Shown here: positions 12,401-26,500 of the stretch, piece after piece
Position numbering within the stretch: the stretch's first letter is position 1
Layout of the letters: every line of letters starts with the position of its first letter
NCBI GenBank assembly: GCA_900708905.1
Contig: CAADRB010000037.1
Span: forward strand, 183,188-247,187
Direction of reading: 5' to 3'
Source of the DNA: Hymenolepis diminuta
Taxonomy: Eukaryota; Platyhelminthes; Cestoda; Cyclophyllidea; Hymenolepididae
Length of the DNA stretch: 64,000 bases
Made by a program: the position numbers and the translations under genes
Notes under the pieces: generated by a model
The model's input: the letters and a program-made list of their open reading frames with translations, nothing else
The model's database searches: none
Told to the model about the DNA's origin: nothing

Positions 12401-13992
12401 ACTCGTCTACATTTGTCTAATTCTGCACTCGAAAGCTGGTAAATTGTCGGTTAGAATGGAACTACGCGTACAAATGACATTTTCACTCTTTCACAGATTG
12501 TGTGGTGGCACCACTCTCTCCAATGAAGTTAGAGAGGGTTAGATGCTAAGAGCCGAGATTTAAAGGTCAAATTTAAACAATTTTACTTTCATATTGCTGC
12601 ATTTGAACGGGAGAAACGGTGGGAAAATCCACTTATGGACGAAACGTCGAAGATGAAGTAGAAGTTGATATTAAAATCAGAATTGGAAAGACTTGAGCTT
12701 CATTCTAAATTATGAATTTAGAAAATGGTCGTATTCACCGTCTTGTGATATACCAGTCAGGAAGAGGGAAAGCATCAGCTCTGCTTGTAGCGAAATATTA
12801 GACCATAATTCTTTCAGGGCGAAGTATTTGAAAATTATATTTCCTCCTTTGTACACCGCTTCATATTTTAATTCTCTAATTCCAAAATTCAGGATCTGTT
12901 AAGTTATCGATTAATTCGAATAGCTGGTCTTTAGTCATCCCTTTAAGTAGCCGAGTTAGTGACACACAATTTCAAACTAATATCATCTTACCATCTTCGG
13001 GGAAAACTTTTTAAAATTGATTTAAAACTAATTATTAGAAATAAAAAATGTGGATTCACTAAATTCTCACTTTTGAATACCTCCTCTATCTACTAAAGCC
13101 GATTAATTCTGTTCGCACAAAACGGCGAATTCCATCCATTGATGTTGTCTTATTTCAAATTTCGCAGACATCTTTGCAGTTTGGTGAATGAGATAGTCGA
13201 TCCCTAACGCTTTCTTCTGCATCTCATGAATTTGAACCGGATGGAATTAGAGACATGCTAATTAATTAATGCTCTGCTCTACTTTTACTTCCACTTAGTC
13301 CAAAAGGTAATCTTCAATCAAATGCTCTCAAAATTTCAAAAATTCAAGTTTCAAGGATAATACGGCTCTAAGAGAAGATATTTTAGTTTCAAGACTTTCA
13401 AGTCTTTTAAGGCGTTTTTGCATTCCCTCAATCATTTATCCCCTTCCATTTCACATCTCTTACACCCCTTTGTTCAAATGGGCCAACTAGATCCCTGGGT
13501 CAAGAAGGTGCTGAGAGGTAAACACTTACTACATTTATTAATTTTGAAGGAAATTTGGAGAAATTGTCCTCGATTTTGTAAAATATGCGGAGTTTTAAAG
13601 GTGCGAAACAACAAAATGTTGGTGGAACCCTTTTGTTGAATGAATGAGCTTCCTCCAGGTACCACCCATTTTAAAGTTCAAAACTTTTTTTTTGTGCAAA
13701 TTCAAGAATATTCATTTGATTCCGTTCCATTCTATTCGCCAAAATTTTATCAAACAAAGGCTTTATATTCAAATTGTCATTGTTTGTGCGTGTAAATCAC
13801 ATGGATTTTATTTAAAAAATTAAAAATTTAATTTAACCTTTGTCAATTATTAAAGTAATTATTACTTGAGTGTGAATTGTAGAATTAACTAATGGGACAT
13901 TTCAAAATGAAAATCTCCCGTCTTTACTTTCCTCTCAGTAAATCAGAAAATTTTTTACTTGAAGTTATATGCGTCCTTGTCAACTTCGCGCA

Positions 13993-14205
13993 AATGTGTG
14001 TGTCCCGGTGGCGCACAAGTTGATGTGCTCGTCTGTAAGGTCAGAAGTCAAGACTTCGATGCACATCGGCGTACATCCAGCGAGCGGAATGACCAAATGC
14101 TCTGGCTAAGTTTGGCGAGGGAGACGGCAGATTTCTAATTTCTCTCAACGATGCTCTCCCTCTACACAATCTGAGTGTTGGAAAGCGCTTACTTTAATAG
14201 ACTCA
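13993..14205 (+). repeat. tRNA-derived SINE-like element
   Basis: The block starting near TGTGTCCCGGTGGCGCACA resembles a Pol III A box. It is followed by a B-box-like GGTCAGAAGTCAAGACTTCG stretch and a body ending near GTGTTGGAAAGCGC. The element at 45.46-45.68 kb has the same order of blocks and a very similar end (GAGCGTTGGAAAG). Diverged copy; ends approximate. Confidence 0.5.
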
Positions 14206-15987
14206 GGTGTTATTTGTTTTAATCGTCTGGGATTCATTTTAAGTTAATAAAAATTTTGCAAGATAGAATGAATTTATGTAATCTCGTGGGCATAGACGAA
14301 ATGACCTTCAAGAAATTTTCAAAGATTTTTTTGTTAATTTTTCACATTCAAGAACTAAGAAATCTGAGAGAACAATGTACTCTCGAATGCAAAATTCAAA
14401 TCAAAGAAAATTAATGCGCAATTAAATCACTTTTCCTCCCTGAATGAACACATCTTACGGAGGTCCACAAACTTAAAATTTATACCCAGCCAACCACAGT
14501 TATGTTAAAACTGCAAGCTGCTGAATCCCATTCGTGGAATTTACAGTATCCACACAGTGCACTAGGATTCCAGATAATTGAATAGCACAAAGAATGTGTT
14601 GAATAGCAGAATTAAGCGTAGGAGCGTAATCATTGAATAAGCAACAAGAAGTTGAATGAACAACCGCACATGGATGACGAATGTTAAATGAGAGAAGTAG
14701 AAAATTGAGAATGCCGACTGTAGATGATCATGTGGCAAAAGACGCATGACTCCTTACCACGATAAAGTGTGTCGCATGATAGTTTTCGTCAAAATGAATG
14801 AACCTAAAAGAAATTAATAGGATGTCAACTCATTACACATTACCTCATTCCTCTATAGTTTATCTCCATTCAGGGAGTGCCTCCTTTTAATTAACAATTT
14901 GCTGATGTCTGTCGCATTTCTATGTATTTAATCTTTAAATTATCTTTAATTTAGTTCAGTTTTATTTATTTAATACAATCACGGTGCGTCAGACTGGCCT
15001 GTCCAGATCTTCAGGTTCCCCTGCTGAAGCAATTCACAATTCTCTCAAAGAGAGGGGACGATTCCCAGCATCTCCCACACGCTTTAGTAGAAACTCATAT
15101 CTACAATGACGCACCGTCACAAACATCTCGCCGTTACTCCCTTCCTCTTGTGTCTATTATCCTCTGTAATCTTATTTTGCAAACTCACACATCATTTAAA
15201 GCAGAGTGCCAACATCCAGTCTCTTAACTCTGATCTGATCTCTGATCTTTATCGCTCTTCTTGAATAAATCAATCAACCAATAGTATCTCTATTCTCCAT
15301 CTTCTTGTGACAGGACAATAGTAAGGTTGAACTCTACAATCTCCAAGATAATAAACTGTCATTTACTGCATCATTCAATAATATTTTCAAAATTTGCTTA
15401 ATAGTTATAAACAGGCTTCTATCTGCTTCCTTTGGTTAGAGGGGTTCAGTAACCATGTCTTTATTGAACGATCGTCGAGGATAGACGGAAGTTGAAACAG
15501 CCTTAACTTTGACGACTGATGTTAGTTTTCAAATTTCCAGGTTCGTTGGGTCCTTTCAAGGCTTCTACTCTTTCGAATATTAAAAATATTTCTTCGTTGT
15601 TGACCTTTTATAAATTCTTATTGGAATAAAATAACCGAGCATTTCTTAGTCTTCAAAACATTTCTTTTACTTTTATTAGTAGCGGTTCAGCATGATGAAA
15701 TTCTTTGTACATCTGAGTTGTGCGTTTGAGATTCAAAATATAGGTTTTTATATTAAAATTTACGACAACGAATTATTATAAATTTATATGAAAATGTAGG
15801 AAATTGTAAATTTAGACTCACTCCTCATTCTTACAATCCTAGGAGATCTAGTTTCTGTCACAATAATCTAAATATCACTGGGTTAAATCTGATCCGGTCT
15901 GAAGGGCAGATGTGCAGTTAATTCAGGCCACTTTTTTAAGTGAACAAATGCTATTTATATGAAATAAGTAGTATTCATATTATTAAT

Positions 15988-16013
15988 CTCCGGTGATCAA
16001 AGCACCACCGGAG
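15988..16013. other. Short perfect inverted repeat (8-bp stem)
   Basis: CTCCGGTG, a 10-nt loop, then CACCGGAG. The GC-rich stem stands out in AT-rich DNA. No associated gene or known RNA motif was recognised. Confidence 0.35.
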
Positions 16014-18042
16014 TGTCGAATGTCTTGTCCTTAAAGAGTGTCAAGCCGTAAGGAAACAAATAAATTAATAAAAAAAACAGGGAAAAAAATTTAACAATTT
16101 AATCAATCGTCTTATTTTTCCAATTAAATGAAGATAAATGATTCCCGGTTTAAAATTTTCACTAAATCTTAAATTACATACCCGAAATACAAGTTTTTCT
16201 GCAAACATTCTAAGGTATTGATAAATTGAGAACTTTTGGATATCCCACATTGCCAACATTTCACGTTTATTCCGTGGTAGAAGCTATGAATTTTTTTGTA
16301 CACTTTGTATCCATGATACGATCTTTTAATTAAGAATTTATTATTTGGCATTTCCATGGCGATATTGACTGGTACGTCTGTTACGTATATAACAATGAAA
16401 TCGATAAAAACATTGTGGTACGTGAGAACAATTGCTATATGAAACTCTATGAAACTGATATTTATTATTTTGAGTGAAAATTTAAGTTGGGATTCTTAGA
16501 GTTGATTCTACTTGGACAGACAAAGCTGATATTATTTTAGTTTCGGACCTTGGTCAAATATTGGAGTTGGTATATGCCCATGCTGACGTAGGTAACTGTT
16601 AACATAAGTTGCCTTTCCCAACACCTTATCTATTTTCTTGTACGCAAGGTGGATGAAGAAAGGATCGGAATTTAACACTTTATTACCAAAGATGGTGGAC
16701 TGATCTTTTCTTCGATTTATAATAAGGTAAAGAGAGCTGATTTTATCATGGGAAGTAAAAAATATTATAACCATATTTATTCACTTATGTAACTGTAATA
16801 AATTGGGAAAATCCAGATGAGTGAATGTTTTATTTGGAGAAAGGTGCAAAAAGTTCTCATTATATTATTGCACATATGAAAATTGTGCAAAAATAGTGAG
16901 ATGAAGGGTCTCCATTCTTTATTTAATTCGAAATCTGACATAGTCAATGTAGACCAATATGAACGTCAATTAACATCGATCACATCACGATAAAGCTTGA
17001 GTGAGTGGGAATGATAAACGAGGCATGTAGAATAAACGCACCCATAAAGGATAAAGTCAATCGAATTTATTTCAATGATGTTATAAATTATTTTATTTTC
17101 TATAATATTTAGTCTAATTGATTAACAAAATGTGTAACCTTAGAATTAAAATACGATTTTGACACAAGATTTTGAACTTTTAATATTGCATTTACGGCAT
17201 ATGCAGCACATCCAAAAGCTCATATTAAAGATTCCTGATTGAAATCCCCAAATGTCATTTAAAATCATTTTAAATTCGGAATGCGGAAATTTTCAATATT
17301 AAGTTTTTACGTGTTTTATCGTTCATATTGACAAAGAATCTGTATGGGAAATTTTAAAATAAAATGTTCATAATTTAAAGCATCCTAATTGGTATTTCAT
17401 ATATATCAGGAAATATTAAATGGACGAAGTTTAATATTACTCTAAATCCACCTTGAGCGCAAGTAGCGGGTAATACAAGGAGTTTCGGGCTCGTACTGTT
17501 TTCTCTAAGGTTTTTACATGTACAGTTGTGGTAAATCGCAAGATAATCTGTTCATATTGAGTTCTATGTTATTATAAGGTGCAGATCATTTTCGATAATC
17601 TTTCATATTCATCAACGAATTTTGATTTTATTTTTTTAAAAATTGCTTGTATCTTTTTCTCCCAATTCATTATACTTTGTATTTATTTACGTTTTCTGTT
17701 ATTCTTTGATTTCTTAAGCTCATAAAATCCGTATTTGTTACAAGTAAGATGTGATATTCAAAGTTTTTATTGCATTGGAAGTCATTTTTCAATGACCCAA
17801 CAGTCTTATTTACTTCAGAAAATATGTGTCGCCAATTGTTTGATATTCATTATTTTTAATTTGGGCAAAATAATTTTTCATGTGTGATCTGCTACTTTAA
17901 TTAGGAAACCATTCGTTTTCACCACATTGAGTCTTCTTTTAACTATGTCGTTCGATTGAGTAGAAACTGTACTTGTCGATTGGCAGATGTCCTCGTCTGG
18001 GCAAAAGACTAATTTTTAAGCATTTTCTTGCTTTATATATAG

Positions 18043-21000
18043 GAGCTTCGTCGGTATCATCTGAGCTGGGTGAAATTCAGTCAACATCTGAATTGCATGT
18101 AAGACCCAAACTGCAAGGCACACGTGAGCACTAGTCTCCTTTTTCTCCATATTTTTGTACCTACCTCAATGATTTTTGCAGTATTTATATACGTTGAATA
18201 GGGTTTTTCTTATGCTTCTAATATGATACTCCTTTTATAATATAAATTTTTGCCTTTTTATTTTGGAAGGAAATACCAGAGACGGTAATTAGACTAAACC
18301 ATTATGAAAAAGGTACGGGGTACTGATAAGTCGTGGCAACAAAAGGCAACTCTGTGCGGTCAGCAATAACCTGATTTAATAAATCTATTGGTTTCTTTGC
18401 CAATCTAATCAGTTGAGGCTTGATTTAGCAAATCAAAATAGCTTGTTCTAGAGTCCTTCAGTGCCATTCATTCGTATGAAAATATCCATGCTCATTGATC
18501 TCAGTTTTGGTTGGTCCTTTTTCATCCTTTGTGTTGTGAGAAAGATTTAATTATACTTCACAAACTTATTGAATCCGCATGTTTTATGTTCTTTTTTGAG
18601 AAAGCCTCAGTTTCAATCTTTTTAAATAATGTCCCATTAGCCGACTATACTGGCCTTGCACTTGTTTCTTTGATGAAATCCTTTGAGGAATTATTTTACT
18701 TTTTTTGTAGAAGCTTCCTTAGAATCGATCAAACAAGCTGTGTTTTATCCTATATCTGAATGTTCTGTCAAATCTGAACTCAATGACAGAAGTGCGTCAT
18801 GTTTTCTTGCATTTTTGTGTTTGATAAATGTTGTTTTCTGATCTAAGCCTATGTAAGGAAAGATTTCCTTTAAATCTTTTCTGCTATTATTAACTAGAGG
18901 GCTTGTAAATGGTGATGTCGACAATCAACACAATCCACAACTAGTTAACTGTTCTCTAACATTAATATTTACGTCAACGATTTTGCCTCGCTTCTTTTAT
19001 TTATTTCAATTTACAGATTTGAAGCCTTACAAGTGCGGGGTTTGTGGAAAGAGCTTCTCTAGAAATAATACTCTTAGGGATCACGTTATGGCTGTTCATG
19101 AAAGTGAGCTTTTCGCTTACTTCTAAATACTGGTGGATGTTAAAAATTTAATACATTTATAACGCATTAATACCATACTATGTTTATATTTTTTTGTAGA
19201 AAATAAGTCATTCCAGTGTCAAGAATGTGGAAAATTCTTTGTTAATAGTCAGTATCTTCGAATCCACCTAAACAGTGTTCACAAAGGTACCTGTTCTATT
19301 GTTGTTTGTCTATCTGCATTTGTTAAATATTTAAATGATACACGTTCTATGCACTTTTCTGCGAGGAAAATTTTGTTAAAAGAAATAGATTTGGAGTTTA
19401 AAGTCAGGTGAACCAGAAGATAAGTCAGAAGTCAAGGTCCTGGATATGACTGAATGACACTCTTCAGCATCATGACTGATTAGTATTAATCATGACATTG
19501 TTTGTGCATTTTCCTTCCGATTCTTTGAATATGATGATTCAAAAATGCTCAAGGGTAAGAGGACTGAGGACCCTTTATATACCAACTCAAAGCGAAGTCT
19601 TCTAAAGGGTCAATATTATCAATCTGAGTTATTTATAACAGTTAGGAGAAATCGGATTACGTAAATATTTGCTTAGCAAGGGACGTGAAGGATAGGAACC
19701 ATTGGGACACTACTTTCCAAACCGAACGAGTACGTAAGAAAATATAATAAAAAAGTAATGAGGGAGCCTTACTTTTTCTGTCTCGTGCTTGGCCCGAACT
19801 TATAGATCAGTTTTGGTCACTAAATGTGAAATTCTTACCAGCTTGATTCATTTTTAGAACTGACTGAGATGTGCCTAAAATTGAAAGGTAGTTTCGACGT
19901 AGCTTTAGACGGAGTTAGCTGTAGCAAATAATTTTTTATATTTTCAATGGATCTGGCCGAACACGCTGTATTTCATAAAATAACAAAGAATGTAATTGCA
20001 CATATATATACACATGAATATATTACATAAGATGTATACATCGAAGCAGTTTATATTGTGACAAGTAGAGTAGGAAAGCCAATGTAGCGCATGAGTCTGA
20101 AGTGTATCCTATTGATTTCAATTTTAATTAAATTTTTTCGAAAATTCCATTATACATTTCACATGTTTCTTTTGATCCATGTATTACTCCATATTCACCT
20201 TTGACCTGATACTTTTTTACTCTCAGTCCCTGATTGACCGGCTTACGCAACGATGTCATATTATGTTCCAGTCCTAATCGATCTAAATATATGTTTGAAA
20301 TATGGTGAAATCGGTGGATAACTTGAATGACCTCTCGAAGAATATAAGCGGACGGTCTCGGATCAGTCGGTACGATAGGGCGAATGGTCACAGCATTACA
20401 CATAATTGGTCTTTGCTTCGGACATCGTCAGCATCTCTCTATTCCCCACCTCTTGGTACACTACTCTGGATATTTAATCCTCCGCAAGTCAATATATTAA
20501 CCAATATTAAATGTGACCAAGCGTCCGCGTACGTAATAGAAAATCACGGACATCATGAAATAACGTGTGATGATTCCAAAATGAACAAAACTTAAATTGA
20601 AGGAAGCACGTGATTGTGTTGGTGCTGATTTGAATCACACTGCGTGGTCCTTATTCCAACAATTACAGTCGATTTTTGCGTTTTGCAGGTCTGAAGCCCT
20701 ACAAATGTGAAGCATGTGAAAAGACCTTCTCGCGGTCAGAACGACTCAAAAGGCACATAAGGACTGTTCATGAAAGTTAGCTTAAAGTATTTACTTTTTT
20801 TCTTTATTTGTTGTGTATAGGTGCTGAATAGGTCCTCCAATCCATTCTCTGTTCTAGATGTGAGAAATTACATCATTTGGGGTACGAGTGAATAGTAGAT
20901 AGTTTGTGTTACTGATATCTTTCCGATAAGAAAGGTGATGGGACCTCACCTACACTCAGGCACAAATTGATAAAGATAGTCGGGAGGTCAGCATTAGGTT

Positions 21001-23583
21001 TGCAACGTTTTTTGGATGTAATTAAACGAGAATATTGAAAAAGCTTCGAAAGTAAAGAAAGCAATAGAAAGTATCCAGTGCTTTATTATGGTAGATACTC
21101 ACACATCTAGTGAAGAAACGGTTTTGTTAAGTTTGGTCTAGATTAATAAATTTAGATTAGACTGGAGTTAATAGCAGTGTTTATGAGATTATACGAGGAC
21201 TTCAAATACTCCATCAGTTGCTTAGATCATTGCTGCCGAATAATTGGTGTAGGATAATCCAGCAATCACTCTAGTCAGTATTAAAGTGAGTAGACCATTA
21301 ACATGATTGACCAGTAACCATTGACTAGAAAAGGAGATATACTAAATTAACATTTCTTGTTGTTGGGAGAGGATAGTGGCAAAATAGTCGCTTTCCCTCT
21401 TGTACCATCTTATGTCTCTTGGTCAAACTCTTTGTCTTTCATGCCCTCATAAATCGTTCAGTCTTTCATTATATCTATAAGGTATTTATTTAGACGACGC
21501 TGCCCCCAACCCAATTCCCATCGCTAAGTATGATATTTTTGGTATATTTTGTAGATTTGAGATCATACGTATGCGAGAAATTTGAAAGATCTTTCGCTCG
21601 AAACGATAAACTGAAAAGACATTTAAAAACTGTTCATGAAAGTGAGTCTGATATTTTCCTGTCCTTTTTCTGCATTGATTTGTATATTTAACTGAGTATA
21701 ATAGGTGAATGACAAGGATAACTTGCTTCCGATCTAGTTATTCCATCCTTCACCGCAAAAAGCTGGATAAAAGTGGAACTGCTGTTTGAAGAACTTTGTT
21801 AAATACAAAAGAAAGCTAAAAGGAGTGAGAGATTGTGTGGACGTGGACGCATGTTTGTACAGATAGGTTATGTATAGTTCAAACAAGGGCAATAAATTGG
21901 TGAGCTGCTCAACAGATTTCCATGTTTTGCGCAGCTAGAAATTGCTAAAGATTACTGAAGGTGGAAGTTTTCATGAGTTAAAAACCAAATGTGAGTTGTT
22001 CGGATTGCTGAAAACAAATGGTATTAATTGGTAGGAGTCATACATGATGATAAATGCTATCTTATCTGACGATAATGGCTGTTCTCTAGTGGTCTAGAAA
22101 CAATGTGGCAGGTCGTTGTCGTTTACTGTTGTGCTTTAGTTTTATTACGTACCTGTTTTGTAAGTCACCAAGTACATTGCTACTGAAGAATTGAAAATAG
22201 GTTAATTTAGCCGCCTCGCACACCTATACAGAAGCACCTGCCAGTGTGCCAATGAGAAGTTCGGATGTAAGGTATACTCAACCACAGTCCTGTGCTATTT
22301 TCGACGAAAGGGGACATTGTTGCAAGATGGTCGCTTCCTCTTATCTCTGTACTCTTTTTGCTTCTTGATTCATCTTCCATATTCTTATCGATCTTTATGC
22401 TTCCTCATGCTACTTATTAAAGTATCTTTTAATGAACAGACCACATTTCCTGCATTTCTTGTTTGTGTTCCTATTGCAGAAGCGATGTCATATCAATGTC
22501 CCGAATGTAACAAGTCTTTCGCTTACTCATTTGCCCTTAAATGCCATGTGAATGTTGCCCACAAGGGTAAGTACTTTCCTCTAATCAGGATGAACCTGGG
22601 CCTTTCTCTTATGATTTGCCTGTATTTTTTGTTGTTTAAGGCTTTCTGGTCTCTAAAAGATACATTTTGATTGTAGTTCCATTGTTACCATAGTTAGATG
22701 GTAAGCTGACGGATCCGAAGGAAGTTAAAGTAGACCTGCATGGCATATGTGTTTTAGAGAAGAATATACCTTGAACCAAAGGTAACAGTTTCTGAATAGG
22801 AGAGGAAGAATATTGAGGTGGGAGAGATGAGATAGAAAAGAAGGTAGTTTGTAATTATACACTTTGGTATCACATTAGTTGGTTAAGCGCTTCTGTTAAA
22901 GATAAACAAACTGACAACAAATTGATCAAATTAAAGACTAACTGTCATCTGACTGACTTTATTAAAATTGCACCCTTATCTTACCTCAACTCAAAATCCA
23001 AAATCGTTCCCTACAGGGTGAGTGGAGTCATGTTTACTGGTTGTATTATTTAGTCAATACTTGGAGAAAGTTTAAAATATGAACTAAGTAATAAGCGAGA
23101 AAAATTAAAGAAATTCTGACAATGCTTTTAGTTGGGTTAGGAATGTGCTCTAGGAATGTCTGAATGCGCAAATGATTGCTTGTTTATCTGTGTTTAGGAT
23201 TGAAGCCTCATAAATGCGAAATTTGTAGAAAAGATTTCTGTCAATATAGTACACTTCTTCTGCACATTTCCAGTATTCATAACGGTATGGACAATCTCCC
23301 TTTTTCCATCCTATTGTGATGGTTGGTTCAGTCTATCTCTTCCTCATTTTCAGGTGAGAGACCCTATAGTTGCGGATACTGCGATAAGAAGTTCGTAGCA
23401 AAGAGTCAAATAAACAGGCATGAGGCCAGTGTACAGAGGGGTACGTTTTTAGGCCTTTACTTCTTTTTTGTCTTCACTCTCTGATTGGTTATTTTGTAAA
23501 TCAATCTCATTTTAGATCAGATTCGAGGAGTATTGCCAGGTGATCTGAAACGTGGTTTGCATATGCAGGGAATAAGGAAATAA
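18043..23583 (+). CDS. C2H2 zinc-finger protein, one finger per exon (5' end not found)
   Basis: Probable nuclear DNA-binding protein. Exons seen: 18043-18123 (Ser/Thr-rich, no finger), then 19017-19103, 19200-19286, 20689-20775, 21555-21641, 22480-22566, 23198-23284 and 23354-23440, each exactly 87 nt with one finger, and the last exon 23516-23583 ending in TAA. All introns are phase 1, so any finger exon can be skipped or duplicated without a frame change. Intact fingers follow C-x2-C-x12-H-x4-H, for example YKCGVCGKSF with the His pair in HVMAVHE; the linker is usually (H)E-x-LKPY rather than TGEKP. Finger 4 has Phe for its second Cys (TTT at 21581-21583) and finger 7 has Gln for its last His (ASVQR). 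The start codon exon was not identified. A convergent paralogue with the same design lies at 29.0-37.1 kb. Target genes are unknown. Confidence 0.85.
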
Positions 23584-23584
23584 A
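23579..23584 (+). terminator. Poly(A) signal overlapping the zinc-finger stop codon
   Basis: AATAAA that contains the TAA stop of the plus-strand zinc-finger gene. A further AATAAA occurs downstream near 23.87 kb, so which one is used is open. Confidence 0.3.
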
Positions 23585-26500
23585 ACTGATCATTCGGCAA
23601 ACAAGGTATCGGGGCATCGAAATATATCTGCAGTGGAGTGGTGTTGACTCAAAAAGATCGGCGCCTAAATCTTCCATTTCTTTCATACAAACGCTACCAC
23701 TTATTATTTAAGATTTCATCTTTCCTGGGTATGTGTATCTTTAATTCTAATTCTTAATTGCATTAGCAATTTGTTATTTACATTTTAAAATGAAAAAATG
23801 AGGTCCTTCCAATGTGGGCGATTTCAATGTTTCAAGACGTGATCGTGTGCAGTAGGCTTTGCCACAAATTTCCGAATAAATCTTAATTCTTGAAAAAAGG
23901 TGACATTTTTCTTGTAATTTTATGAGTACTTAGTAAAATTATTTAGGACAATCAAACTCATGGTCCTACAGACACTTTCGCCACAGGCCTATGAGAGGTA
24001 ATGGTAATAAAATTAAATTAAATGTTGTTGTGCTTTTAAAATCGTCCCTCTGTAAAGAGGCTAGCAATCTACTTGATCTCAAAGACATGCTACTACTGCA
24101 AAACTTGGAAGGTGTAATTGCCTGAAGTTATTCTTGATTGATCTTGTTTCCCTACTAGACTCAGTGTCCTGAGATCGGGAATCCAGCAGACTTCCACTAT
24201 CGGAAAACTGCTCCACTTCTCCTGAGCAACTTCCTCGCTCTTCCTCACAACATTTCGGCAAAATAAGCCTGCATATTTAAACCATATTTCCTCTATCTGG
24301 TACTGTAGTAAAGATTTCAATCAATCATAAGTAGCTACGAGTAGGAAATTTAATGTCAGGGAGATGAGGGACATTAGTTTGAAATTAAACTACCACTCAG
24401 AAAATTCCAATAAACTGTAATGCTACTTTTATGCTGGGTGGCTAACTTTCAGGACAATTAAATGACATAAATAGACAAATCCTGAGATGAATATGTGGAG
24501 AACACGCCACCCAATAGGAATCTAAGAAGTGAAAGTAATAAGCGCACTTCTGTGGACAAGACCGACGTGAGATTAAGACCTCATGACGAATCCTAATTGT
24601 CATGTGATGCACAGTATAGAATAAAGCCTCCTTTCGTACCTTATTTCGCCCTACTTCACGCAACTTCGCGTCCATACACGATGCTTAGATGTTGGTACCC
24701 AGCTCTCTGATTTTCTCTTCAAGTTGGTCTCTCCTCTCCCATTCCTCTACCATTCTTCAATACGTCTATTTTATTCTTTTTATCTAGGAAGATAGTTCGG
24801 AGTCTAACTTGATTGAACAACTAGAGTATCATTAACGTTGTGAATATTGCTACTCTAAAGTCATTACTAGAAGTATTGAGTCCCAATTGCTCTTAGAGCA
24901 TCTATCAGAATGAACTCAAATGATGAAAACAATCACCTGGGCGACTTACGTCTATTGAAAGCTTCCTTCCTCGATCATCATTCAATGGACATTTTATTTC
25001 GTGACTTTTGACCGATAGTTTGAGACATTAGGATGATTATTGTTCAATTGAGGCTTTTTATGGTAATTACGGAAAGACCATTAAAATAGCTCTAATCTTG
25101 ATAGTAAAGATAATTCAATAGTTCATACAAATTGAATAGCCTTCTTAAAGGGCTGGGAGGAGCTTTGGACAGCCTTTCCCAAAACCGGAAGACCAAGAGT
25201 TGAGTTACGTCACCGGTGTATTTGGTAATCGTAGGGGAATAAGGGAAAGAATGAGTGAGAGGAAGGGAAAGCAGAAAACAGGTGCAATAGGCATAGAGGT
25301 TTAAGCAGTCCTTGTGGACACGAACTTACAAAAATCGAAATAAAGTGAAATAATAATATGGAAATTTTTAAAACTAATTTACGTTCCACCGTATGTGAAT
25401 AACCTATGAGTCATTGTGGGTGTACTGCAAATTCATATAGTACAACATTTTCCTTGTGAAACATGTGCGCTCCACAAAGCTCGCGCCAATATCGCCAATT
25501 CATTTGCATTTAGGATTGCTGTTTTTGCAAAAAAGTCACTGGAAATACAGTCGAACAGACGACATTAATAGCTAAGGAGCTGATTAATATGAATGGCGCT
25601 AATGAGTGGATCTTGCGGAATACGGAGGCTTCGTAACTCAGCATCAGACCAGTGTGCAACTTTTCCCGTTTAAAACAGCATCCTTCATGAGAGGTAATAA
25701 TCCTGACAAAAGAATTCTGCACATCTCAAGTGGGACGCATATGAACGTTACTCTCCGTGTCATATTATAATATAACAAATATTTAAATGCATGAAAAAAT
25801 ACAAGATTTTCAGACATAATTGTGACCTACTTGTTTTATTGGGATCGTATTTAGCACCCGCTTCAGACAAAGAATTACGTTCATTTCAAATGACGATGCT
25901 AAACGTATGCCAATGTAGCATAAGTGCTCTCAAGAGATTTAGAATTCGAGTAATTAGTGTATCACTTTCCTCTGAAAGTTCCCAACAAACTACAAACACT
26001 TGAATAAAGTAACCGACACATTCTACTCTGATATGGCGTTTAATTTCAATAAATTCATAAAAATTAAATTTCAATAATGATAAATGAACGTTACCAAAAC
26101 GCTACTCGCGCACTCCAGGCTTCAATTTAAACGAAGATGGAGAATAAATCATGGCCTGAATTTCAGAGAAAAATTATATTCAAAGGAATAAATTGCTCCT
26201 TAAACCGCTTAATCACGAATACACTTAATAATGATTGCATTCCCACAGGAAATCCTCTACTCTATGTATTTTGGCCATTGCAGAAAGAAATACAAGTCCA
26301 AGACAAATTATTTAAGTCAACACTTAAAAAAGCCCAACAATAAGGCAAAAAGCAATTATAAATATTAGGAATTGCCAACTTATTCACAGATGTCACTTTA
26401 ACATAGGTAATTATTCAAAAATAGCTTTTGTGCGTATGCGAGGCACCTCTGAGTCCATTCAATAAGTTATCAAAAGTCGAATTATAAGTCAAAGTTAAAA

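Larger units (their letters stand above)
9500..18042. other. Long intergenic region, no gene seen
   Basis: About 8.5 kb of AT-rich DNA. It holds a SINE-like element near 14.0-14.2 kb and a short perfect hairpin at 15988-16013. Open frames are short, overlap on both strands and lack recognisable motifs. The 5' exon(s) of the zinc-finger gene starting at 18043 must lie somewhere in its right part but could not be placed. Confidence 0.45.

Noticed and set aside
12600..12660. Hammerhead-ribozyme-like GGACGAAACGTC
   Set aside because: The CTGATGA core and the matching stem are absent upstream, so the resemblance is short and chance-level.
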